Origin: an uncultured Eubacteriales bacterium
Lineage (GTDB): Bacteria; Bacillota; Clostridia; Lachnospirales; Lachnospiraceae
Assembly (NCBI GenBank): GCA_902783795.1
Contig: CACZSO010000333.1
Location: forward strand, 1-6,954
DNA length: 6,954 bases
Reading direction: 5' to 3'
The notes below the pieces were generated by a model, which was not told where the DNA came from, searched no databases, and worked only from the letters and a program-made list of their open reading frames with translations. Below are positions 1 through 4,980 of the stretch, piece after piece. A program made the position numbers and the translations under genes. How positions within the stretch are numbered: the first letter of the stretch is position 1; each line of letters opens with the position of its first letter.

Positions 1-415
1 AGAAGCCTGTACCTTTATACAGCTTCTGCGCCGGTATATTTTCTTCGGCCGCAGCAATATGGACCGCTCTCACTTGCTGTTTCTGCAGTTCTTTTAAGAC
101 ACCATCCACCAGATACCTGGACAGTCCCAGATGGTGAAGGTCCGGCCGGATGACGACTCTGGCAAATTCGCGCACATGATCCTTTTCTTTCCAGCAGTCC
201 AGGTCATCGAATTCATTCTCCGGAACGATGGAGACCGCGCCGATCAGCTCTCTGCCCTTTTCCAGAACATACAGCGTGCCAGCTTCAAGGTCCCCCTGAA
301 TTTCCTCTTCTCCCGGATAGGACTCATCCCATGTACAGAACGGGTCTCCCATCACGGATCGATAAAGAGCATTTATAAGCTCTGCTTCCTTCTTTTCTGC
401 TTTTCTGAAATTCAT
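1..415 (-). CDS. GNAT family N-acetyltransferase, C-terminus cut by window edge
   Basis: This is a predicted GNAT-fold acetyltransferase that would move an acetyl group from acetyl-CoA to an unknown amine acceptor, in the cytoplasm. The visible 138 residues begin MNFRKAEKKEAELINALYR. They contain the core strands (LYVLEKGRELIGAVSIVP, about 48-65), a motif-A-like acetyl-CoA loop (VVIRPDLHHLGLSRYL, 87-102) and the start of motif B (AAEENIPAQKLYKGTGF, 122-138). The frame is open to position 1, so roughly the last 20-40 residues are missing, judged from usual family length. The ATG (415-413) overlaps the TGA of the preceding GNAT gene as ATGA, and an AGGGGG purine tract sits just upstream, so translation is probably coupled. 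The substrate cannot be told. The family call is firm and the function is not. Confidence 0.85.
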   Translation of the reverse strand, partial: MNFRKAEKKEAELINALYRSVMGDPFCTWDESYPGEEEIQGDLEAGTLYVLEKGRELIGAVSIVPENEFDDLDCWKEKDHVREFARVVIRPDLHHLGLSRYLVDGVLKELQKQQVRAVHIAAAEENIPAQKLYKGTGF

Positions 416-957
416 TTTTCCCCCTGTACCGAACCGGCTTCGTAATCATATCTCATACCATAAGCGTCGGGATTCTCATACCCGTTCAGAACACAGACGG
501 AATTCTCCTGAAAGATCTGAAACCCGCAGGCTTCATGGGTCCTTAAGGAGGCAATGTTCTTTTTAGACACGGAATCCGTTATTTCAAAACTGCCATTCTC
601 TGAAAGCTCCCTGAACAGCTGCCTGAACAGTTCCGCTGCATGTCCTTCTTTTCTTCTGTCCGGGCGTGTCTCCAGGGCTTCCGCATAAAATGCATTATCC
701 CTCCCCGGCACAGGGAAGAGCCGGATCGCGGAAAGCCAGACATCCCCCTCCGAAAGGACATAATACCGATTTCCCGGTTCAGAGAAAAATCTCTCTCTCA
801 AATACGCATTAAATCCTTCCTCGACCTGTTTTCTTCCTGTCTCCTCATCTGTACAGCCGGGGAAGAAGTAAGGAATATTGTCTGTGTTGCTTTCTCTGTA
901 GATCTCCATCAGCTTAGAGAAATCCACATCTTCCATCCGCTCAAACTTAAGAAGCAT
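412..957 (-). CDS. GNAT family N-acetyltransferase
   Basis: This is a second predicted acetyl-CoA-dependent GNAT acetyltransferase, 181 aa from the chosen start (MLLKFERMEDVDFSKLMEIY). Seen in the sequence are an N-terminal strand and helix, the central strands (RYYVLSEGDVWLSAIRLFPV, 64-83), a motif A stretch (ALETRPDRRKEGHAAELFRQ, 94-113) with an R-x-x-G-x-A-like pyrophosphate loop, and a motif B region (SKKNIASLRTHEACGF, 131-146). The frame can also start at 993 (193 aa), where the ATG overlaps the tag stop as ATGA, but that start has a weaker ribosome site. The start at 957 has a GAGGAG nine bases upstream and gives the family-like N-terminus. The gene lies between tag and another GNAT gene in what looks like one transcript. 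The acceptor substrate is unknown. Confidence 0.85.
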   Translation of the reverse strand: MLLKFERMEDVDFSKLMEIYRESNTDNIPYFFPGCTDEETGRKQVEEGFNAYLRERFFSEPGNRYYVLSEGDVWLSAIRLFPVPGRDNAFYAEALETRPDRRKEGHAAELFRQLFRELSENGSFEITDSVSKKNIASLRTHEACGFQIFQENSVCVLNGYENPDAYGMRYDYEAGSVQGEK

Positions 958-966
958 CTTTCTTAT

Positions 967-972
967 CTCCTC
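967..972 (-). promoter_or_regulatory. Ribosome binding site deciding the GNAT start
   Basis: A GAGGAG motif on the minus strand lies 9 bases before the ATG at 957. It is clearly stronger than the GGAAAAG stretch before the alternative ATG at 993, so 957 is preferred. Both starts are in the same frame, so the longer form cannot be excluded. Confidence 0.6.
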
Positions 973-989
973 ATGGCACAGACCGTTTC

Positions 990-1595
990 TCATTTCTTTT
1001 CCAAATACCGCCGTTTGGTAACTGTCGGGTATAGCTCTACGATCCGACGGTAACAGTCGCAGTTTCTGTCATGGTCATTGATCATTCCGCAGGCCTGAAG
1101 GTGGGAATATACGGTGATGGTCCCCAGATACTTAAACCCCCGCTTTTTCAGTTCCTTTGCAATTTTATCCGACAGACCATTGCTCACCGGAACATCGCCG
1201 TCATTATGACCGGTGTACAGGATCGTCTTCCCTCCTGAATAAACCCATAGCCAGGAGCTAAAGCTGCCGTACTCCTGCCGGATCTTTTGAAAACAGCGGG
1301 CATTATTGATGACCGCTTCGATCTTCCGGCGGGAGCGGATCATCCCGTCCGTGTTCATGATCCTGTCAATATCACTTTCTGTGTATGCGGCGATCTTATC
1401 ATAATCAAACTGATCGAAACAGCATCGGAAGATCTCCCGCTTTCTGATCATAAGATCCCAGGAAAGACCGCACTGCATGGCTTCCATCATTAAGAATTCA
1501 AACTGCTTCTGATCATCATAAAGAGGCACACCCCACTCTTCATCATGATATTTTCTCATGGCTTCCGTTGAGAAGCCCCAATTACATGATCCCAT
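990..1595 (-). CDS. tag: DNA-3-methyladenine glycosylase I
   Basis: This enzyme removes 3-methyladenine from alkylated DNA as the first step of base excision repair. The 201-aa protein follows E. coli Tag closely in order and position. It has C4 and H17 in the opening (MGSCNWG, KYHDEEWGVP), E38 in the base-recognition pocket (MMEAMQCGLSW, with W46), and H175 and C179 near the end (MINDHDRNCDCY). In E. coli Tag, C4, H17, H175 and C179 form the structural zinc site and E38 contacts the base, and all are kept here. The stretch KKRGFKYLGT and YSHLQACG are further family signatures. A 22-residue basic tail follows C179, longer than in E. coli. The start is the ATG at 1595, preceded by GAGGGTG. The stop overlaps the alternative start of the downstream GNAT gene. 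It is likely cotranscribed with the DUF1848 gene 104 bases upstream. Confidence 0.96.
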   Translation of the reverse strand: MGSCNWGFSTEAMRKYHDEEWGVPLYDDQKQFEFLMMEAMQCGLSWDLMIRKREIFRCCFDQFDYDKIAAYTESDIDRIMNTDGMIRSRRKIEAVINNARCFQKIRQEYGSFSSWLWVYSGGKTILYTGHNDGDVPVSNGLSDKIAKELKKRGFKYLGTITVYSHLQACGMINDHDRNCDCYRRIVELYPTVTKRRYLEKK

Positions 1596-1699
1596 GGAAT
1601 CACCCTCTTCTTTCCTGTTTCTGTTCCGGATCGATCAACGGTATGAGTATTCGATTTTCCTTCCTTTTCTGAAGATCGATACGATTATCTCTTAATAGA
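1596..1699 (-). other. Gap between DUF1848 gene and tag
   Basis: This 104-base spacer shows no clear terminator on the minus strand and no convincing promoter. It has scattered ATCGAT-type words (near 1630, 1675 and just inside the DUF1848 gene end at 1716) and a weak TCGAT/ATCGA dyad. Readthrough from the DUF1848 promoter into tag is therefore likely but not shown. Confidence 0.4.
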
Positions 1700-2626
1700 T
1701 TACCAGAAACTTATCTGATCATCGATCCAGGACGTCTGAGGAACATCGTGGATCTTGTCCCCTTCCTGATAGTTTCCGATCAAAAACGGAGATTTAGGAT
1801 CATGGAGCCGGCTCTGAGCCAAAACCACTGCCGGTTCCGCATTGGCATAGCAATATCTGCACAGGTGTCGGCAAGTATTGTAGGCACCGATATCGCAGGA
1901 CAGATAACAGGCGCATTCCGCTCTGGCTCCCTTCTTTTTCGGAGCGTTCAGCCGTTTTCCGATCGCTTTTTCGTAATCACTGATCCTCATGCAGCCCCCG
2001 CATTCCGCTCCATAGGCCGCAAGCTCATCCCCTTCCGCACAGGGTTTTACAGTCATATGATGAGAACCTGCGATCTCTATGATCGATTTTCCCAGTTTCA
2101 ATCGCTGTTCTTGTGTAACTTCCTGAACATCAGGAAAATTCCTTCTGACCTTCGGATACAGATCGATAAAGCTGATCACAACCGTGTTTGTATATCCATC
2201 CAGCGCCTCCGCCATTTGACGGAAGGCACTGAGATGATAATCCATACTATAACGCTCTGAAAGGAATATCGGATCATACCGCCAGCCGATGGCATCAATC
2301 CCCACCATTTCCGACAGTTTCCTGAAGTCCTCCAGCAACTGATGTTTATCCGGTACATTGGGCTCAATGTCACGTCCATATGGTGTGATCGTGACGAACC
2401 AATATTGTCCGTAATCCTTCAGAAGCCCCATGTACGGGAACATGGGGGTAGGATTTTTTGTACAGAAACCGATCACATCCACAACGGAAGGATCCAGCCG
2501 GTAACGGCTCACCTGATTCGGATTATATGGGTTACGGACACAGACGAACCCTTCCCTGAGCCTCTCCGCAAACCATTCGGCATAAAAAGCCGGAATATCC
2601 GTCCGCTGTCCTGTGTTGATAATCAT
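1700..2626 (-). CDS. DUF1848 protein with C-terminal CX3CX2C cluster
   Basis: This is a 308-aa member of the DUF1848 family, whose function is unknown. The N-terminal two thirds looks like a TIM-barrel-type fold with alternating strands (VVDVIGFCTKNP, 48-59; QYWFVTITPYG, 74-84; DAIGWRYDPIFLS, 111-123; TVVISFIDLYPKV, 148-160). The C-terminus is rich in cysteine: C196, C209, C212, C238, C240, C244, then C252-RHL-C256-RY-C259. That last spacing is the CX3CX2C pattern that binds the [4Fe-4S] cluster in radical SAM enzymes, where it is normally near the N-terminus, and family descriptions note this likeness. An iron-sulfur redox or radical role is inference. The ATG at 2626 is preceded by GGTGAAAGG. 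It heads the block containing tag, which hints at a link with nucleic-acid damage but does not prove it. Confidence 0.9.
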   Translation of the reverse strand: MIINTGQRTDIPAFYAEWFAERLREGFVCVRNPYNPNQVSRYRLDPSVVDVIGFCTKNPTPMFPYMGLLKDYGQYWFVTITPYGRDIEPNVPDKHQLLEDFRKLSEMVGIDAIGWRYDPIFLSERYSMDYHLSAFRQMAEALDGYTNTVVISFIDLYPKVRRNFPDVQEVTQEQRLKLGKSIIEIAGSHHMTVKPCAEGDELAAYGAECGGCMRISDYEKAIGKRLNAPKKKGARAECACYLSCDIGAYNTCRHLCRYCYANAEPAVVLAQSRLHDPKSPFLIGNYQEGDKIHDVPQTSWIDDQISFW

Positions 2627-2644
2627 TGCCTTTCACCGTTTTTC

Positions 2645-2673
2645 CTTATAATTCTGCTCTTCTTCTTTTGCAA
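2645..2673 (-). promoter_or_regulatory. Candidate sigma-A promoter for the DUF1848-tag operon
   Basis: On the minus strand, TTGCAA (2673-2668) is followed by exactly 17 bases and then TATAAG (2650-2645), a good sigma-70-type -35/-10 pair. Transcription would begin about a dozen bases before the DUF1848 ATG, giving a very short leader. A GATGAT/ATCATC dyad (2674-2679 and 2695-2700) lies just upstream of the -35 and could be a regulator site. Confidence 0.5.
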
Positions 2674-2706
2674 GATGATCACCTTTATATAAATATCATC
2701 CGTTCT

Positions 2707-2733
2707 TCTGGCTCAGAAAAGCCAGAGGCTTTT
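2707..2733. repeat. Two overlapping, mutually exclusive hairpins
   Basis: TCTGGCT (2707-2713) pairs perfectly with AGCCAGA (2720-2726) across a 6-base loop. The overlapping stretch AAAAGCC (2717-2723) pairs perfectly with GGCTTTT (2727-2733) across 3 bases. Only one can form at a time. On the plus strand the second hairpin ends in T4, so a weak terminator for a lost gene is possible. No gene now ends here. Confidence 0.45.
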
Positions 2734-3110
2734 ATATCATCCCTGGCGGAAAAGTACTTCCACAAAAAACACTGATCTTAGTATAGGATCAATGCTCTCT
2801 CCTCACGATATTGTTCGGATCATAAGGGTTGCAGATTGTTTACCGGCACTAAATGCATCGGCCCCTTATCCCTGGTAACGATATGCATTATAATCAGCCG
2901 GGATCCCTTCGGTGATCAAAATATCCGGATCTTTTCTATTCAGCTAATCTGATATCTTATGCATCCATATATTTTTGCTGATTCTCTACTCGTTTTTTAA
3001 ACCTTTTTTCAATGAGTTTTCCCTCAGTGGGTTCCACAGTAAGACTTATATGATTGTACCAATGAATAATCACAAATGTCAATGAAAACAGCGCCGAGGC
3101 TGGCTTTTTT

Positions 3111-4424
3111 GTGATAATTCAAAATAGAAAGAGGCGCCGTGTTTGCGGCACCTCTCATAATGGACAGTTACGTCATGTTTTTCTGACCAAAAGGGGTTAT
3201 AATACACTGGATCAGGAAGAAATTCTACTGCTTCTTTCAGAAAATCGGGAAGAAACTTTCCAAAAACTGTTGGAAACCAGCCTGAACCGTATTCTTCAGG
3301 CCGAATCTACTGCTCAGCTGGGGGCTGAACGGTATGAACGGACAGATGATAGGACCGACAGCCGGAATGGAACCCGCCAGCGACCGCTCGTTACACGAAT
3401 CGGCAGAGTAGAACTCCAGGTACCGCGACATCGGAATCAGCCGTTTAATACGTTGCTTTTTGACAATTACTTCCGGAGCGAAGCCGCTCTTATCGCGTCC
3501 ATGGCCGAGATGGTAGTAAATGGCGTTTCGACCCGGAAAGTCGGCAGCGTTATGGAAACGTTGTGCGGAACAAGCTATTCCAAATCCACAGTTTCCGAAG
3601 TCTGCAAAGATCTGGAAAAAGAGGTGAAGGCATTTCGTGAACGACCGCTCACAGAAGAGTACCCTTTCCTTATGATCGATGCAACGTATTTCAAGGTGCG
3701 TGAGAATCATCGGATCACATCTAAAGCACTAATGATCGCTCTGGGAACCACGCGGGAGGGAAAACGCGAAATTCTTGGATTTGGCACGTATTCTACTGAA
3801 ACCGCTGTCACATGGGAGGATTTCTTTTCTTCCCTGAAGAGGCGAGGGCTCCATGGACTATATCTGATTACATCTGACGCCCACGAAGGGCTCCGTCTGG
3901 CAATGGATAAGGCTTTCCCGGACGTTTGCTGGCAAAGATGCCAGACTCATTTCAGCCGAAATATCATGGATCATGCCCCGAAGCAGCATCAGGCCGCCAT
4001 CCACGATGAAGTGCTCTTGATGTACCAATGCAAGACCATCGAGGAGGCCCGGAGGAAACGGGATGCCATCATTGCCGAATACAGCAGGGTTGCAGAAAAG
4101 GCCATGAAGTGTCTGGATGAAGGTTTTGAGAGTGCTATGTCGGTTCTCACCCTTCCGGAAAGCATGCGCCGGTTCTTCCGAACCAGCAACCACCTGGAAC
4201 GCTTGAATAAAGAACTGAAGCGCAGATCCAACGTGATTGGGGTGTTCCCTAATGAAGCGTCACTGCTCAGGCTGATGGGGAGTGTACTTCTGGAACAGAA
4301 TGAACTCTGCAGCAGCCACAGCAAGGTGCATTTCAAAACAGAAGATGCCAAAAAGCTCGATTTGATCAAAGAAGATCTGAGATCTCTGGCTTTGGAGCAG
4401 CATAAGCTTTTGACGGCAGCTTAA
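3111..4424 (+). CDS. IS256-family (mutator-type) transposase
   Basis: This DDE transposase would cut and join the ends of its IS. The family match is clear along the whole protein: LDQEEILLLLSENREETFQK at the start, TRIGRVELQVPRHRNQPF, MAEMVVNGVSTRKVGSVMET, and the catalytic positions D in FLMIDATYFKVRE, D in LITSDAHEGL and E in FRTSNHLERLNKELKRR. The C-terminal part ends VFPNEASLLRLMGSVLLEQN plus a helical tail, so the C-terminus is complete. The only standard start in the frame before residue 130 is GTG at 3111, inside the likely terminal repeat. Family homology begins about 30 codons later, near an in-frame CTG (3207) that has AAAAGGGG ten bases upstream. Either the first 32 codons are not translated or the usual ATG has mutated. 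Expression is therefore uncertain. Confidence 0.9.
   Translation: MIIQNRKRRRVCGTSHNGQLRHVFLTKRGYNTLDQEEILLLLSENREETFQKLLETSLNRILQAESTAQLGAERYERTDDRTDSRNGTRQRPLVTRIGRVELQVPRHRNQPFNTLLFDNYFRSEAALIASMAEMVVNGVSTRKVGSVMETLCGTSYSKSTVSEVCKDLEKEVKAFRERPLTEEYPFLMIDATYFKVRENHRITSKALMIALGTTREGKREILGFGTYSTETAVTWEDFFSSLKRRGLHGLYLITSDAHEGLRLAMDKAFPDVCWQRCQTHFSRNIMDHAPKQHQAAIHDEVLLMYQCKTIEEARRKRDAIIAEYSRVAEKAMKCLDEGFESAMSVLTLPESMRRFFRTSNHLERLNKELKRRSNVIGVFPNEASLLRLMGSVLLEQNELCSSHSKVHFKTEDAKKLDLIKEDLRSLALEQHKLLTAA
3131..3154 (-). terminator. Hairpin near IS left end, terminator-like on the minus strand
   Basis: GAGGCGCCG (3131-3139) and CGGCACCTC (3146-3154) form a 9-bp stem with one C/A mismatch and a 6-base loop. 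On the minus strand the stem is followed by TTTCTATTTT, the layout of an intrinsic terminator facing out of the IS. On the plus strand it lies upstream of the likely transposase start and could instead limit read-through translation, as fold-back structures do in some other insertion sequences. Both roles are inference. Confidence 0.4.
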
Positions 4425-4432
4425 AATTAGAT

Positions 4433-4548
4433 CCCGCGCCGGGAGGCAGGAAAAAGAACGCGTTCTTTTTCCCTGAAACAGGGTAATCCGTGTCGCTTCG
4501 TCAAGGGCTGCCCGGGCACGGAACATGCCCAGCGTACTGTCCCTTGAC
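4433..4548. repeat. Structured noncoding 3' region of the IS with nested palindromes
   Basis: Just after the transposase stop lie several dyads: CCCG-CGC-CGGG (4433-4443); a perfect 24-base palindrome (4449-4472) with AAAAAGAA in one half and TTCTTTTT in the other; CCCTG-AAA-CAGGG (4471-4483), which competes with an extension of the previous stem; and GTCAAGGG (4500-4507) pairing with CCCTTGAC (4541-4548), enclosing GGGCA-CGGAACA-TGCCC. The first two may end transcription on either strand. The last, close to the right tip, could be a transposase-binding or structural element. No ORF here looks real. Confidence 0.6.
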
Positions 4549-4588
4549 TCCACTCCCGCTCCGATGGCTATACGAACGGACACCTGAG

Positions 4589-4615
4589 GAATTTACACAC
4601 AATTTAGGACTTGAC
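4589..4615 (-). repeat. Right terminal inverted repeat of the IS
   Basis: Read on the minus strand the end starts GTCAAGTCCTAAATTGTGTG and continues TAAATTC. It resembles the IS256-type terminus (an AAGTCC block, then TTGTGTAAA). The inner 14 bases have an 11/14 match at 3107-3120. The outer 13 bases have no good left partner. Confidence 0.65.
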
Positions 4616-4648
4616 TAAATCTTATCATAAAAATATCACATAGGATTA

Positions 4649-4888
4649 TTGTTTACAAGTATCCAAAAGGATTTCACGACTATAATGGAAAAACCATTGA
4701 TAATTTCGACCTTTTACTTTATTATTAAAGAAAATCTTGATGATTTTTATAGCAAAACATCGTTGAAAAGGTTGTTTAAAACAAGTCCATTAATAGTTAT
4801 ATCTATGACTGAACAAAATATTATTGTAAGGAGCCATACCCTAGAGCTCTTTCTCGATGCCTTCGGTTACAACAGAATAGGTTTGTGA
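4649..4888 (+). CDS. Unassigned small AT-rich ORF, possibly a gene remnant
   Basis: Not recognised. The frame is open for 79 codons from a TTG at 4649, or 67 codons from the first ATG at 4685 (MEKPLIISTFYFIIKENL). It has helix-like polar stretches (DDFYSKTSLKRLF), a hydrophobic strand-like stretch (SPLIVISMT) and ends DAFGYNRIGL. The ribosome sites are poor for both starts: AGGA only 3-4 bases before the TTG, and AAAGG about 14 bases before the ATG. Codon and base use are far more AT-rich than the genes on either side. It ends inside the palindrome upstream of the glycosidase gene. It may be the tail of a gene broken near the IS, a small real gene, or chance. No signal peptide or clear membrane segment is evident. 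Confidence 0.25.
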   Translation: MFTSIQKDFTTIMEKPLIISTFYFIIKENLDDFYSKTSLKRLFKTSPLIVISMTEQNIIVRSHTLELFLDAFGYNRIGL

Positions 4889-4926
4889 TGATTTCTGTCA
4901 AAAAGTCCTTGACAAAAGTCATTACA
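4884..4926. promoter_or_regulatory. Large imperfect palindrome, candidate operator
   Basis: TGTGATGATTTCTGTCAA (4884-4901) and TTGACAAAAGTCATTACA (4909-4926) are inverted copies matching at 15 of 18 positions around a 7-base centre. The innermost TGTCAA/TTGACA is perfect, and its right half is also the -35 hexamer. Such a dyad over the -35 suits a dimeric repressor controlling the glycosidase gene about 55 bases downstream. The binding protein is not visible in the window. Confidence 0.55.
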
Positions 4927-4939
4927 TATCAGTTTATGT
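4909..4939 (+). promoter_or_regulatory. Candidate promoter of the glycosidase gene
   Basis: A consensus TTGACA (4909-4914) is followed after 18-19 bases by TTTATG/TTATGT (4933-4939), a weak -10. ACATA and TATGT flanking TCAGTT (4925-4940) form a second small dyad over the -10. A weak -10 with a perfect -35 under an operator would fit a regulated sugar-use promoter. The leader would be about 35 bases. Confidence 0.45.
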
Positions 4940-4980
4940 GATGAAACAACGCACAGAATAAACAATTAAGGAGGAGAGCA

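Larger units (their letters stand above)
2627..3106. other. Gene-poor intergenic stretch with hairpins and possible gene remains
   Basis: No intact gene is visible in these 480 bases. They hold the DUF1848 promoter at the left, a pair of competing hairpins at 2707-2733, short protein-like minus-strand frames at about 2820-2940, and T-rich words near 2990-3010. At 3085-3110 an A-run, a weak CAGC/GCTG stem and a T6 run make a poor terminator-like shape just before the insertion sequence. The stretch looks like decayed DNA rather than a functional leader. Confidence 0.5.
3107..4615 (+). mobile_element. IS256-family insertion sequence, left end uncertain
   Basis: About 1.5 kb, consistent with the IS256 family, carrying one transposase gene. 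The right end is clear: GAATTTACACACAA followed by TTTAGGACTTGAC (4589-4615) resembles known IS256-type termini. At the left, TTTTGTGATAATTC (3107-3120) matches the inner 14 bases of the inverted right end at 11 positions. The outer bases expected just before it (about 3094-3106, GTCAAGTCCTAAA in the right copy) do not match. A weaker alternative left end is AGTAAGACTTATATGATTGT at about 3039. No 8-9 base target duplication was seen with either choice. The element may therefore have lost or mutated its left tip and be immobile. Confidence 0.7.

Noticed and set aside
131..445. Plus-strand ORF of 104 codons
   Set aside because: It is antisense to the partial GNAT gene, which shows clear family motifs; no independent protein likeness.
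3198..3203. Perfect TATAAT as a transposase promoter
   Set aside because: No reasonable -35 lies 15-19 bases upstream (the closest match, TGGACA at 3161, is 31 bases away), and the start of transcription would fall after the proposed start codon.
4260..4583. Minus-strand ORF of 107 codons over the IS 3' end
   Set aside because: It runs through the palindromic noncoding stretch and antisense to the transposase tail, with composition explained by those; no family features.
4897..4913. GTCAA and AAGTCC words before the glycosidase gene as a second IS end
   Set aside because: The words resemble the IS right terminus, but the spacing is wrong and the inner TTGTGTGTAAAT block is missing; the palindrome explains them better.
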